Assembly (NCBI GenBank): GCA_018457135.1
Contig: JAGGDU010000009.1
Span: 1 to 64,000 of the forward strand
Reading direction: 5' to 3'
Length of the DNA: 64,000 bases
DNA from: Trichodesmium erythraeum GBRTRLIN201
Lineage (GTDB): Bacteria; Cyanobacteriota; Cyanobacteriia; Cyanobacteriales; Microcoleaceae
Positions 20,260 to 30,893 of the stretch are shown in pieces; position 1 is the first letter of the stretch, and each line of letters starts with the position of its first letter. Both the position numbers and the translations under genes were made by a program. The notes under the pieces are model-generated. The model had not been told where the DNA came from. It saw nothing but the letters and a program-made list of their open reading frames with translations, and ran no database searches.

Positions 20260-20609
20260 TTTATTGTTTAAAAATATAACTCTTGTACTTACTAATTCAA
20301 GTTATATTATAACAAAAAAAATAATATTTTAAGTCTCTCCTTTTACCGAAATCAAAAAATATTTGTTATAGTTATTTTAACCCTCTGAATGATGGGCTTT
20401 GGTACTGATAACTAATAACTAAAATATTTTTTTTATAAGCAATTTTTTGTATCTGTAAAGCTTCAAGAAAATCTACTAACTTTTATAATGATAAACATTT
20501 ATAGACAAAATTTAAAATTTAAGATATATTAATAAAGTTAAAAAAAATGATAAAATACTAAAATTATCATAATACCCACCAAATCATATTTTGGCAAGGA
20601 GATTAATCA
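20260..20609. promoter_or_regulatory. Divergent intergenic region
   Basis: Spacer of 350 bp between the leftward methyltransferase gene and the rightward Ca2+ ATPase gene; it must hold both promoters. GCAAGGAG at 20593-20600 is a good ribosome binding site for the ATG at 20610. No operator-like palindrome recognised. Confidence 0.4.
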
Positions 20610-23534
20610 ATGAAAACAACAGAAGAACCACGTCAAAAACACAGCCGTCATCAAGGACTGACAGAGGCTGAGGTTGAGGCAAGTAGGCAAAAATATGGTT
20701 ATAATTTATTAACGCCACCCAAGAGATTGCCCTGGTGGAAATTATGGTTAGAAAAGTTTGAAGACCCAATAATTCGGATTTTAATAATTGCCGCTGTTAT
20801 TGCTATTACTGTCGGAATTTTTGAAGGTAATTATGTAGAAGGTTTAGGTATTATTGCTGCTATCCTAATAGCTACAACTGTTGCTTTTTTGAATGAATAT
20901 AAAGCTAATCAAGAATTCGAGATTCTTAATCGAGTAAATGATGAAATACCAATCACAGTAATTCGGGATAATAACATTACAACTATTCCGAAAAAAGACT
21001 TAGTAGTAGGGGATTTGGTAATCATAGAAACAGGAGACGAAATACCAGCAGATGGTCAAGTAATAGAGGCAGTTTCTCTAGAAGTTAATGAAGCTAGTTT
21101 AACTGGGGAAGCAATGTCAGTTACTAAAACAGTAGAGACAAATTTATCCTTTAACAATCATAATAGTGACGCTTACCCTCCCAATAAAGTTTTACGAGAT
21201 ACTGTAGTGAATGATGGACATGGAATTATTGAAATTACGGCCATTGGTGATGCTACAGAAATCGGTAAAACTGCTAGATGTGTTCTTGACATTACAGATG
21301 TAGAAACTCCTCTAAATCTGCAACTGGCACGCCTCAGTAATCTAATTGGTATCCTTGGTTTAGGTGTAGCAGTGTTAATAGATATGGCTCTAGTAGTACG
21401 GGGTATATTTACAGGAGAACTCAACCTCACCTTTAGACAATGGTACATTATCAGTATCCTTGCCATTAGTTTAGTTACTGCCTTAACTAGAGTCTGGTTG
21501 CCAATAATTATAGATGGATTAGAATCAGTAGGTAAGGAAATAGAAGTTCCGGGATGGTTAGAAGATGATAGTAAGATCGCCTGGTCAAGAAATCTTTTGA
21601 CCGCCCTAGTAATATTTGGCATCGGTATGGGAGTCGGGTATTATTTAGAGTGGGTTCCCGCTTCTCCCACTGATTGGATCGCTACAGATGTTGCCCTGAA
21701 ATTCTTAACATACTTTATGATTGCAGTTGCAGTTATAGTTGTTGCCGTACCTGAAGGATTAGCTCTAAGTGTTACCCTAAGTCTTGCCTACAGTATTCAG
21801 AAAATGACTAAACAAAATAATTTAGTTCGCCGGATGCACGCTTGCGAAACTATTGGTGCCACAACGGTTATTTGTTCTGATAAAACAGGCACGTTAACTG
21901 AAAACAAAATGCAGGTGAGTGATTTCCAGTTTCCTAGTTTTGAGAATAGCACTCTCAATGCTGAAAATATTATAGTTGAAGCGATATGTGCAAACACTAC
22001 AGCTAACTTAGAACATAGAAAAGAGGGAGTTTCTACTCCTTTGGGAGACCATACAGAAGCATCTTTGCTATTGTGGTTAGAGCTAAACAACATTGACTAT
22101 ATTGACAAACGAGAAGATTTTGAGGTTATTAGTCAGTTAACTTTTTCTTCAGACAGAAAGTACATGGCAACTCTCGGAGTTTCCCCTACTATAGGCGAAA
22201 AAATACTCCATATTAAGGGTGCGCCCGAAATATTGTTAGTAAGTTGCAATCAAGTTCTGACCTCAGATGGAATCCAAGCTTTTACAAATTCTCAGAGAGT
22301 ATCGCTCACAGCAGAGTTAAATAAGCATGAATCTATTGGCAGACGGACTTTAGGATTTGCCTATGTTAGAGATCCTCAAAACTATCAACAAGGGTGTGAA
22401 CTTGAACAATACGATGATCTCGTTTGGTTGGGTTTTGTGGCAATCGCCGATCCAGTGCGAGAAGAAGTACCCCTAGCAGTAGAAATCTGCCGAAAAGCTG
22501 GGGTTAAAGTGAAAATGATTACAGGGGATAGTCGTTTGACTGCAATAGAAATTGCTCGTGAAATTGGAATTATAAGTGAGGATGAGGATAATGATTATTC
22601 TATCACTGGTAACAAACTCCGTGAGTTGGATGATGCAGCAGCTTTAGAAATGGTGCAAAAAGCAAAAGTGATTGCTAGAGCACGACCACAGGATAAGCAA
22701 CGTATTGTACAACTACTACAAGGTAGTGGGGAAGTGGTGGCAGTTACGGGTGATGGGACTAACGATGCACCTGCTTTAAACCAAGCGCAGGTTGGTTTGT
22801 CAATGGGTAGTGGTACTTCTGTAGCTAAGGAAGCTAGCGATATTATCATTTTGAATGATTCTTTTGGTAGTATCGAAAATGCAGTTATGTGGGGGCGATC
22901 GCTGTACCAAAATATTCAAAAGTTTATTCTTTTCCAGTTAACAATAAATGTTGCTGCTTGTGGGATAGCTTTATTAGGTCCGTTTATTGGAATTAATCTG
23001 CCGTTTACTGTGATTCAACTATTGTGGGTGAATTTAATTATGGATACTTTTGCTGCATTGGCTTTGGCAACGGAACCACCTAATGAAAAAGTTATGGAGA
23101 AAGCACCAAGAAATTCTCAAGAATTTATAATTTCCCAATCAATGGCGGTGAATATTTTCTCTGTAGCATCAATATTTTTGGTGTTTTTTGTCGGTTTCTT
23201 GCTGTATATCCAAAAAGACCAAGTAGTAACTCCTTATGAATTGTCTCTATTTTTCACTACATTTGTTATGTTGCAATTTTGGAATATGTTTAATGCTAAA
23301 TGTTTTGGTTTAAGGGAATCTGCATTTTCTAATATTAGTAAAAATGCTAGTTTTATAGTTATTGCTGCATTGATTTTTGTGGGGCAAATTTTGATGGTTC
23401 AATATGGAGGAAGTGTATTTAGAACAGTTCCTTTATCTTTAAGAGATTGGTTAATAATTATTGGTGGTACTTCTATTGTATTCTGGATAGGTGAAATTTG
23501 GCGGATGATTCAAATACGGTTTAAGGCTTCTTAA
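20610..23534 (+). CDS. Calcium-translocating P-type ATPase (PMCA/SERCA-like, type II)
   Basis: A 974-residue P-type ATPase of the plasma membrane, most like type IIB Ca2+ pumps. Seen: N-terminal cation-ATPase domain (HQGLTEAEVEASRQKYGYN), actuator motif VNEASLTGEAMSV, the M4 ion-binding AVPEGLALSVTLSLAYS, phosphorylation site CSDKTGTLTENK with Asp424, nucleotide-domain HIKGAPEILL, MITGDSRLTAIEIA, the hinge VTGDGTNDAPALNQAQVGLSMG, and six C-terminal membrane segments including NLIMDTFAALALATEPP. The V-P-E-G-L in M4 and N-x-x-x-D in M6 fit Ca2+ transport. A long M3-side insertion (about 295-330) separates membrane segments. The spacing to AAGGAG supports this start. Confidence 0.93.
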   Translation: MKTTEEPRQKHSRHQGLTEAEVEASRQKYGYNLLTPPKRLPWWKLWLEKFEDPIIRILIIAAVIAITVGIFEGNYVEGLGIIAAILIATTVAFLNEYKANQEFEILNRVNDEIPITVIRDNNITTIPKKDLVVGDLVIIETGDEIPADGQVIEAVSLEVNEASLTGEAMSVTKTVETNLSFNNHNSDAYPPNKVLRDTVVNDGHGIIEITAIGDATEIGKTARCVLDITDVETPLNLQLARLSNLIGILGLGVAVLIDMALVVRGIFTGELNLTFRQWYIISILAISLVTALTRVWLPIIIDGLESVGKEIEVPGWLEDDSKIAWSRNLLTALVIFGIGMGVGYYLEWVPASPTDWIATDVALKFLTYFMIAVAVIVVAVPEGLALSVTLSLAYSIQKMTKQNNLVRRMHACETIGATTVICSDKTGTLTENKMQVSDFQFPSFENSTLNAENIIVEAICANTTANLEHRKEGVSTPLGDHTEASLLLWLELNNIDYIDKREDFEVISQLTFSSDRKYMATLGVSPTIGEKILHIKGAPEILLVSCNQVLTSDGIQAFTNSQRVSLTAELNKHESIGRRTLGFAYVRDPQNYQQGCELEQYDDLVWLGFVAIADPVREEVPLAVEICRKAGVKVKMITGDSRLTAIEIAREIGIISEDEDNDYSITGNKLRELDDAAALEMVQKAKVIARARPQDKQRIVQLLQGSGEVVAVTGDGTNDAPALNQAQVGLSMGSGTSVAKEASDIIILNDSFGSIENAVMWGRSLYQNIQKFILFQLTINVAACGIALLGPFIGINLPFTVIQLLWVNLIMDTFAALALATEPPNEKVMEKAPRNSQEFIISQSMAVNIFSVASIFLVFFVGFLLYIQKDQVVTPYELSLFFTTFVMLQFWNMFNAKCFGLRESAFSNISKNASFIVIAALIFVGQILMVQYGGSVFRTVPLSLRDWLIIIGGTSIVFWIGEIWRMIQIRFKAS

Positions 23535-23825
23535 AAAGTAGTAGGTTGAGTAAAATTAAGTCCCTTTAGGAGTGGAGTGTGATCATAAACTTGGTTTATG
23601 GGAGGTAGATATTAGTATGGTAGGGTATTTGATACTCTAAGCAGAATATACTGTTTTATCCCAATACTACCATATTGAATATCAATAGGACTTACGCAAA
23701 ATAATTTATTTCTCTCATTTTGAGTGTTAGCGCTAGGGTTTCATATGCTTAAGCTTTGCAGTCCTTGAGCAATTTCAAAATCAAAATTTCCTTCCTCATG
23801 GATAGCTCCTGGTTATATAAATTCA
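23535..23825. other. Spacer 3' of the Ca2+ ATPase gene
   Basis: No gene. An imperfect inverted repeat (GATATTAGTATGGTAG near 23608 against CTACCATATTGAATATC near 23667) could form a hairpin about 130 nt after the stop. GGACTTACGCA at 23688, a motif often found at cyanobacterial insertion junctions, occurs again at 63850. Confidence 0.3.
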
Positions 23826-23926
23826 TACCAATTTCATAAACTTAGGCTACATTACTTAATATTAATAAGATTATATGATTTCATTCTTGAGTATGATGTG
23901 TAGCCATACTTAAGGAAATTGGTATG
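23826..23926. mobile_element. 101-bp MITE, copy 1
   Basis: Ends ATACCAATTTC and GAAATTGGTAT are perfect inverted repeats, with imperfect complementarity extending to about 28 bp (TTAGGCTACAT against ATGTGTAGCCATAC). The right 48 bp is nearly identical to 48406-48455. It lies about 140 bp upstream of the dead tnpB gene. Confidence 0.6.
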
Positions 23927-24065
23927 ATTGTAAATTTATACAAATTACGAGTTGTATAAATTTATGTTTCGACTGTTGCTGAAATGAAAGAGGAGCATTG
24001 ACTTAATCCTAGAATAACAATATAATACCTGAAAAAGCATACCATTATACTGCCAATATCCATAA

Positions 24066-25254
24066 ATGAAATCCATCATAACTAAGCTCAAACTGAGTAA
24101 TAAGCAGAAAAGCCTGATGGATCAACACGCAGGTTATGGCAGATGGTGTGACAACTGGGGGTTAAGTTTTTGGAATGCAGCTTACAGAGATGGTTGTAAA
24201 CCTAATACCCGTAAACTCAAAGAAGTTTTTACCAATAACACAAAACCTCTTTATCTTTGGATGAAAAACTTGTCGTATAGAGTTTATCAATACGCTTTCA
24301 TCAATTTAGGTGAAGCATTTAAGAGGTTCTTTTCCTTCGGAATGCTTCGCAAACAAGGGTTGAGTCAACACCCAAGGTTTAAGAATAAAGGTAAACATGA
24401 TTCATTCACTATAGATAATTGTGAGAAACCAAGAGAACTAAATGCTTGGAATCACAAATTACCTTTTATTAGTGTTATGAGAATTTATGAACCAATTGAA
24501 ACAACGACTCAAAAACTAACTACAAGTAAACAGACTGGTGATTGGTACTTAAGCTTAAACTATGAATTTACCCCTACTTAAACACCTAAAACCATTGAGG
24601 TAGTAAGTGTTGACTTAGGTCTAAAGACATTAGCAATTTTAAGTGATGGTAAAGTATTTGAAAGTCTGAAATCTGATCGCATATTTACAACTAAGCTATC
24701 TAGAATACAATACCTAAATTGCAATCAAGAGATAGGTTCTGCTAATTGGAAAAAAGCACAACTGAAGATAGCTAGATTACATGGAAAAGTAGCTAACATC
24801 TGTAAAGATGCACTTCATAAATTGACAACATACGCAAGCCTTTAAGCACGGCGTTGTTGTCATTGAAGACTTAAAGGTTAGTGGGATGTTTGGTACAGCG
24901 ATATGAAAAGACGATCAAAAATTAGCCAAGTCAATTGCATACCAAGGTTTTTATGAGTTTCGCAGACAACTAGAATACAAGTGCCAATGGTACGGCTCGG
25001 AGTTAGTAGTAGTTGACAGGTTTTTTCCATCATCAAAAACTTATTCAAACTGCGGTCATCTTCAAGATATGCTATTAAATCTAAGGAATTATGACTGCTC
25101 AGAGTGTGATTTATCAATCTTATTGAGATTTAAACGCCAGTATGAATTTGAGAGATGCGGTCGGTTTGATAGTCAACGCTTGTGGATGAGTAACCGCCGA
25201 TGGTCTCAGTTAAAGCAGGAAGTAAACATTAAAATGTCACTTATTATGAAGTAG
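24066..25254 (+). pseudogene. Decayed IS200/IS605-type TnpB
   Basis: A 171-codon N-terminal part is open from ATG 24066 (SIITKLKLSNKQKSLMDQH to YEFTPT, stop at about 24579). After it the frame continues with VVSVDLGLKTLAILSDGK (first RuvC Asp), a frameshift near 24835, HGVVVIEDLKVSGMFG (RuvC Glu), a TGA near 24903, RRQLEYKCQWYGSELVVVD, a zinc-finger region (SNCGH...DCSECD, with a Tyr where the first Cys is usual), and a third-frame remnant of D-L-N-A-S-M-N-L-R-D-A-V-G preceded by a TGA where Arg of DRD-N-A is expected. No tnpA is adjacent. It is not functional. Confidence 0.82.
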
Positions 25255-25321
25255 TAAAGTAACAACAGAAAAGGTAAAATTTTACCCGCAAAAAATTAAA
25301 CTCAAGCATCTTAAATTGATT

Positions 25322-27946
25322 ATGTCTGCAAAAAAACTAACAGGTAACGAAATCAGAAAAAAGTTTCTCAGCTTTTACGCACAAAGGGAACACACCATTT
25401 TACCAAGTGCATCTCTAGTTCCCGAAGACCCTACGGTCTTACTAACTATTGCGGGAATGCTACCATTTAAACCCATATTTCTTGGACAACAACCCCGACA
25501 ATATCCCCGCGCCACTACATCCCAAAAATGTATCCGTACTAATGATATTGAAAATGTTGGTCGCACTGCCAGACACCACACTTTTTTTGAGATGTTAGGT
25601 AACTTCAGTTTTGGCGACTATTTTAAACCAGAAGCGATCGCTTTGGCTTGGGAGCTTTCCACAAAAATATTTGCTTTACCACCAGAGCGTTTAGTTGTCA
25701 GTGTATTCCGAGAAGATGATGAAGCTTTTGCAATTTGGCGCGACCAAATAGGTATTCCAGCACATCGTATTCAACGGATGGATGAGGCAGATAATTTTTG
25801 GGCATCAGGTCCAACGGGTCCATGCGGTCCATGTTCAGAAATTTATTATGATTTTCACCCAGAATTAGGGGATGATCACATTGACTTGGAAGATGACACT
25901 AGGTTTATTGAGTTTTATAACCTAGTATTTATGCAATATAACCGTGATGCTAACGGAAATCTCACCCCGCTAGAAAACAGAAATATTGATACGGGGATGG
26001 GGTTGGAAAGGATGGCGCAAATCTTACAAAAAGTTCCTAATAATTATGAAACTGACCTGATTTTTCCCATCATTAAAACGGCTAGTGATATTGCTGATAT
26101 TGACTATAGAAAAAGTGACGATAAAACCAAAGTTTCTCTTAAAGTCATTGGTGATCATGTGCGAGCAGTAGCAAATTTAATTGCTGATGGTGTCACCGCA
26201 TCTAATGTCGGTAGGGGTTATATTTTACGACGGTTAATTCGGCGAGTTGTTCGTCATGGTCGTTTGATTGGAATTTCTGGGGAATTTACATCAAAAGTTG
26301 CTGAAACAGCAATCACTCTGGCTGAGGATATTTACCCAAATCTTCGAGAACGAGAAACTGTGATTAAAGCAGAGTTACAACGGGAAGAGTCTCGCTTCCT
26401 TGAAACATTGGAGCGAGGAGAAAAACTATTGGCAGAAATTATGGCCAAACCCGAAACCAAGAAAACTCAGCATATTTCTGGAGAAGATGCTTTCAAGTTA
26501 TACGATACCTATGGCTTTCCCTTAGAGCTGACTCAAGAAATAGCTGAGGAAAATGGTTTAACTGTTGATGTCAGTATGTTTGATCAAGAAATGAAACTAG
26601 CCCAAATACGCTCTCAGTCAGCACATGAAACTATTGACTTGACAGCTCAAGATGGGGTAAAATTAGATATAGACAAAACGCAGTTTTTAGGATACACAGA
26701 TTTGAGTTCTCCAGCACAGGTAATGGCTTTGGTAGGAGATGGTGAACAATTGGAGACGGTTCAAGCAGGTGCTCAAGTGCAAATTGTACTTGACAAAACG
26801 CCTTTTTATGCTGAGTCTGGAGGACAAATAGCCGATCGTGGTTATCTCAGTGGGGATAGTTTGGTAGTACGAATAGAAGACGTGCAAAAGCAGAATAATA
26901 TTTTTGTACATTTTGGTCGTATTGAGCGAGGTAGGTTACAGTTAGGAATGACGGTGAATGCTCAAATAGATGGTACTTGTCGACGTCGAGCACAGGCAAA
27001 TCATACAGCGACTCATCTATTACAAGCTGCTTTGCGCTCTCTTGTAGACTCGTCAATTTCTCAGGCGGGTTCTTTGGTATCTTTTGACCGTTTACGATTT
27101 GATTTTAATTGCCCAAGGGGTTTGAAACCGGAGGAAGTCGAGCAAGTAGAAGCTCAAGTCAATAGTTGGATAGCTGAAGCACATTCGGCGACGGTTGCCG
27201 AAATGCCATTGGAAGTAGCTAAAGCAAAGGGAGCAGTTGCTATGTTTGGAGAAAAATATGCTGATGTGGTGCGGGTGGTTGACTATCCGGGAGTATCGAT
27301 GGAATTATGTGGGGGAACTCATGTGAATAATACTGCAGAAATTGGCGTGTTTAAAATTATTTCTGAAGCTGGTATTTCTTCTGGAGTACGCCGTATTGAA
27401 GCAGTGGCAGGTTTAGCAGTTTTAGATTATTTGAAGGTGCGGGATGCTGTGGTTAAAGAATTGAGCGATCGCTTTAAGGCAAAACCGGAGGAGCTATCGG
27501 AGCGTGTGAGTAACTTGCAGCAGGAGTTGAAGGACTCGCAGAAACAGTTGGAAGCATTGAAAGGGGAGTTAGCAGTAGCGAAGTCTGACCAGTTGTTGGG
27601 GAATGCTGAGACTGTCGGTGAGTTTCAGATATTGGTAGCAGAAATGCCTGGAGTTGATGCGGAGGCGTTGAAGACAGCAGCAGAGAGGTTGCAACAAAAG
27701 TTAGATGAAAGTGCTGTGGTATTAGGTTCTGCAGCTGAGGGTAAAGTTAGTTTAGTTGCTGCTTTTAGTAAATCTGTAAATGGTAAAGGTTTGCAAGCAG
27801 GAAAATTTATTGGCGGGATAGCGAAAATTTGTGGAGGAGGCGGTGGCGGCCGTCCGAACTTGGCGCAAGCAGGGGGTCGCGATCCGAGTAAGTTGAAGGA
27901 GGCATTGGAGAGTGCGAAGGAGCAGTTGGTTGATGGGTTGAAGTAA
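25322..27946 (+). CDS. alaS: Alanyl-tRNA synthetase
   Basis: AlaRS charges tRNA-Ala and edits mischarged Ser or Gly. The 874-residue protein has the aminoacylation domain ([52 protein letters not shown]), the tRNA-recognition region, the editing domain with HTATHLL near residue 561 and CGGTH near 663, and a C-terminal coiled and Gly-rich C-Ala domain ([17 protein letters not shown]). The ATG at 25322 ([11 protein letters not shown]) is chosen; a TTG two codons upstream is unlikely. It is a single gene. The 3' half is richer in GC and in G-rich codons than its neighbours. Confidence 0.97.
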   Translation: MSAKKLTGNEIRKKFLSFYAQREHTILPSASLVPEDPTVLLTIAGMLPFKPIFLGQQPRQYPRATTSQKCIRTNDIENVGRTARHHTFFEMLGNFSFGDYFKPEAIALAWELSTKIFALPPERLVVSVFREDDEAFAIWRDQIGIPAHRIQRMDEADNFWASGPTGPCGPCSEIYYDFHPELGDDHIDLEDDTRFIEFYNLVFMQYNRDANGNLTPLENRNIDTGMGLERMAQILQKVPNNYETDLIFPIIKTASDIADIDYRKSDDKTKVSLKVIGDHVRAVANLIADGVTASNVGRGYILRRLIRRVVRHGRLIGISGEFTSKVAETAITLAEDIYPNLRERETVIKAELQREESRFLETLERGEKLLAEIMAKPETKKTQHISGEDAFKLYDTYGFPLELTQEIAEENGLTVDVSMFDQEMKLAQIRSQSAHETIDLTAQDGVKLDIDKTQFLGYTDLSSPAQVMALVGDGEQLETVQAGAQVQIVLDKTPFYAESGGQIADRGYLSGDSLVVRIEDVQKQNNIFVHFGRIERGRLQLGMTVNAQIDGTCRRRAQANHTATHLLQAALRSLVDSSISQAGSLVSFDRLRFDFNCPRGLKPEEVEQVEAQVNSWIAEAHSATVAEMPLEVAKAKGAVAMFGEKYADVVRVVDYPGVSMELCGGTHVNNTAEIGVFKIISEAGISSGVRRIEAVAGLAVLDYLKVRDAVVKELSDRFKAKPEELSERVSNLQQELKDSQKQLEALKGELAVAKSDQLLGNAETVGEFQILVAEMPGVDAEALKTAAERLQQKLDESAVVLGSAAEGKVSLVAAFSKSVNGKGLQAGKFIGGIAKICGGGGGGRPNLAQAGGRDPSKLKEALESAKEQLVDGLK

Positions 27947-27970
27947 ATGTTGGATTTGCTTTATTGACTT

Positions 27971-28048
27971 TTTAGGTTGGGTTGAGGCAACGAAACTAAA
28001 CATATATAGGTTTTTGTTGGTTTAAGCGACAGCGCAACCCAACCTAAA
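27971..28048. repeat. Inverted-repeat element TTTAGGTTGGGTTG
   Basis: A perfect 14-bp inverted repeat (TTTAGGTTGGGTTG at 27971-27984, CAACCCAACCTAAA at 28035-28048) encloses 50 bp, just after alaS. The TAGGTTGGGTTG...CAACCCAACCTA motif is a common cyanobacterial dispersed palindrome. It may also act as a transcript end for alaS. Confidence 0.65.
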
Positions 28049-28268
28049 GCCATTAAACTTGAAACTATCACCATAATGTAACTAATAAAAATAGATCTTT
28101 CAGAGTGGAACAAACCAGAAAAAGATCTTTACAATGTCGAATCCTAAACCTGAATAAATTTTATTAGTCCGCTTATTTTGATAGGGATTTAACTTCTACA
28201 AAAGCTAGAGAATGCAGTAATTTTAGCATTTTGCACAGAAGAAGCAGTTATTTTAACCATCTTTATTC
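28049..28268. other. Short spacer
   Basis: AT-rich spacer between the palindrome and the DUF697-like gene. Nothing further recognised. Confidence 0.3.
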
Positions 28269-28628
28269 TTAAGGAAGAGGGGAACAGTCATCAAAGTAAC
28301 TGATGAGTGCCTCTCCAACAGCCTTTGTAACTCCAGCCGCCACTGCTTATTTCGCACCCCACCCTACAACAGGAATAAAATCAAGAACGGAGTGAGCAAC
28401 CTTACTCCCTATAAGTGGAGCCGCAACTATCGTAAATATTTCTGCGGCTGCAGTTTTACTCACACTAACATCAAAGATTGCTCCAACTTGACGAATCATT
28501 GCGATATCACCAGCACCCATTGCATAGTGTGAACCTGGAACCCAAGCTATTGCTGCAAATCCTAAAGCCCATTTATTAATAGCTGAACTTGCTTGTCTTC
28601 TTGCTTCTGATTTACTATGTGCTACCAT
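28269..28628 (-). pseudogene. Small DUF697-like membrane protein, truncated by a stop
   Basis: ATG 28628 opens a 93-codon frame: a basic start (AHSKSEARRQASSAINKW), then Gly/Ala-rich hydrophobic segments (GFAAIAWVPGSHYAMGAGD, MIRQVGAIFDVSVSKTAA, APLIGSKVAHSVLDFIPVVG). It ends at TAA 28347. Past that stop the same frame continues AVAAGVTKAVGEALISYFDD to a second stop at 28269-28271. The pattern of an amphipathic I-R-Q-V-G-A-I-F helix between two Gly-rich hairpins, ending in T-K-A-V-G-E-A-x-I-x-Y-F, resembles DUF697 domains. The shorter 28347-28628 product could still be made. Function unknown. Confidence 0.5.
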
Positions 28629-28712
28629 ATTTTAGCTGCTATTTTTTGTTGAGTTTACTTTGCCCTATATTTTATTTCGTCATTTTTAGCTTTGTCAACT
28701 TTCAACAAGTAT

Positions 28713-28772
28713 ATTTAGTACCTGATTTTTCAACTATTTGAAATGAATTTAGTACATTTAGTACATTTAGTT
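28713..28772 (+). promoter_or_regulatory. Tandem ATTTAGTAC repeats upstream of the STAND gene
   Basis: ATTTAGTAC occurs at 28713-28721, 28747-28755 and 28756-28764, with a fourth truncated unit ATTTAGTT at 28765-28772. The last three are head-to-tail at 9-bp spacing. They lie 54-113 bp before the ATG at 28826, where an operator would be expected. AAGTATATTT also occurs twice (28708 and 28778). Confidence 0.5.
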
Positions 28773-28825
28773 GAAAAAGTATATTTCACAGGATATACTG
28801 GATAAACATTTATTAGTATTTACCT

Positions 28826-30214
28826 ATGAATAATTTTGAAACTATCTTAAATTGGGCTGATAATTTGATGTTTAATGAAACTAGAAAAAATCTCTCAGAG
28901 GTTCAGAAAGAAATACTAAAAGGCATTTGGGAAGGAAAAACATATGGTGAAATAGCTAAAGAACTTTATTGCAGCGAATCTAAAGTGAAAGAAAAAGCTG
29001 CTAAATTATTAAAAAAACTCTGTAAAGACTTAGGCTCAGACCTTAATAAGTCTAACTTTCGTTATAAGGCAGAGAAAAAATATTGTGTTTCTCAAGATTA
29101 CAAATCTAACTCGGGTCACTTTTTGTTACAAGTTGATAATTTTAATATTGGCGGTCAATTAATACAAAGTGTAGAAGGTGAAAAAGCAAGTTTGCCATAT
29201 TCTCCTAAAAGTCCTCAAAACAAAAATAAATCTCCTATAATTAATCTCAAAGATGCACCGAAATTAACTTGCAATTCTCATCGCACATCAGAAATATCTA
29301 CCCTCAAAAAATGGATATTAGAAAGCAACATTCAATTCATAACAATCTACGGATTAAGTGGAATTGGCAAAAGCAATCTTGCTTGTCAACTTATCGAACA
29401 TGTTCAAACAGAATTTGACTATATTTTTTGGAAAAGCCTTAATAATTATCCTCATCTTTCAACTATAAAAACCGAACTAAAAAAATTTTTTTCCCAATCC
29501 CAAACCAAGCTATTATCTACAATTATTGATTATTTTCGTGCTTATCGTTGTCTAGTAATTCTTGATGATGTAGAAAATATTTTTCAAAGTGGTGAATTAG
29601 CCGGTAAATACCTATTAGACTATAAAAACTACGGCAATTTTTTTAAACAAATTGCTTCTTTATCTCATCAAAGTTGTGTAATTATCATTAGTTGGGAAAA
29701 ATCTATAGAAATAGCAAGATTAGAAACAGAAAATTATCCAATAAGAACCTTACATCTGAAAGGATTAGAAAAAGAAGAAGCCACAAAAATATTGAAAACG
29801 AAAAAATTAAAAGATGAGGAAAAGTGGTCAGAATTAATAACTATTTATCAAGGTAATCCCACCTGCTTAAACGTTATAGCTGCAACAATTAGGGAATACT
29901 TTTCTGGTAGAGTTTCTCAGTTTTTAGCTGAAATTGAGGAGATTTATTTAGGAGATTTTCAACAAACTTTAGAGTATCATTTTGAGCGTTTTAACCCATC
30001 AGAAAAAAAAGTAACTTACTGGTTATGTAATCAAAATAAACCCATAAATATTTGCCAAATACCTAATAATAATGAATTATCTAAATCAGAATTTTTACAA
30101 GTAATTGAATCTTTATGTAGACGTAGCTTAGTGGAAAAAAAGGAACTAGACAACAAATATGTATTTGAAATTAATCCTGTATTTAAACAATATATTCTTA
30201 CCAAAAATAAATAG
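28826..30214 (+). CDS. NB-ARC (STAND) ATPase with N-terminal helix-turn-helix
   Basis: A 462-residue protein. Residues 1-80 form an HTH of the type found at the N-terminus of cyanobacterial NACHT/NB-ARC-WD40 proteins (LSEVQKEILKGIWEGKTYGE, ELYCSESKVKEKAAKLLKKL). A linker follows, then an NB-ARC ATPase: P-loop YGLSGIGKSNLACQL near residue 175, FDYIFWKSLNNYP, Walker B CLVILDDVENIF near 241, and VIIISWEKS. The winged-helix end is about 375-462 (FERFNPSEKKVTYWLCNQN, FEINPVFKQYIL). The usual C-terminal WD40 or TPR sensor is absent, and no such repeats were found after the stop. STAND proteins act as ligand-triggered switches, many in antiviral defence; the role here is unknown. Confidence 0.85.
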   Translation: MNNFETILNWADNLMFNETRKNLSEVQKEILKGIWEGKTYGEIAKELYCSESKVKEKAAKLLKKLCKDLGSDLNKSNFRYKAEKKYCVSQDYKSNSGHFLLQVDNFNIGGQLIQSVEGEKASLPYSPKSPQNKNKSPIINLKDAPKLTCNSHRTSEISTLKKWILESNIQFITIYGLSGIGKSNLACQLIEHVQTEFDYIFWKSLNNYPHLSTIKTELKKFFSQSQTKLLSTIIDYFRAYRCLVILDDVENIFQSGELAGKYLLDYKNYGNFFKQIASLSHQSCVIIISWEKSIEIARLETENYPIRTLHLKGLEKEEATKILKTKKLKDEEKWSELITIYQGNPTCLNVIAATIREYFSGRVSQFLAEIEEIYLGDFQQTLEYHFERFNPSEKKVTYWLCNQNKPINICQIPNNNELSKSEFLQVIESLCRRSLVEKKELDNKYVFEINPVFKQYILTKNK

Positions 30215-30893
30215 TAATCAAGTGAAGTTATCTTTCATTAAATCAGAGATAATAACGAGAGCTTCTAAAACAGAAATAACCTCTACATCATTCGCTGAAG
30301 CACCTTATTTTACAGGTTCACTAAGGTCTTGCGCCTCCAAAAGCAGATAGGATGATACCCACCTCGTTTAATGGTTTATTTAATATGTTAATTCTGCATT
30401 TTTATCTATCTCTAAAACTACTTTAAATTTAGGATAACAGTGAGTTATAGCTGACAATTTTTTCAGTATTTTTGACTAAAATTACTGAATCAATGCGATG
30501 TATTGTGAGGATAAAACTAATTACATAAACACCGTGTTTCACCGCCACAGCATTCAATTTTTTAAGAAAATAAATCCAGGCTCCATGATAAATTGATTTT
30601 AATAGCTTAGTGTTTCTAGCTCTTACCTTTAAGCTTAAGGTATTTTAGAGAATAATGGTCATATTTTTTAACTAATTTATGAGTAGTTTTATACAGCTTT
30701 GTTGCACTGCGGATGCCCATAGTGTAACAATAAAAGTACATGACATAAAAGTAAATATGAATAAGTCCAAGTCCCAGTCAAAATCAAAGTACCGTCTTAG
30801 CAACTGGTCGGAGTATCATACAAGAATCTATCTCACTAATAGTAAAATAATGATACTATGATAAGCCTTACTCAGTATAGCAATTAAAAGAAG
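30215..30893. other. Spacer after the STAND gene, no gene seen
   Basis: No frame with recognisable protein character, and no WD40 or TPR remnant that would complete the STAND protein. Confidence 0.4.

Noticed and set aside
21173-21622. 149-codon leftward open frame
   Set aside because: It is the antisense of the Ca2+ ATPase gene, whose motifs are all on the other strand.
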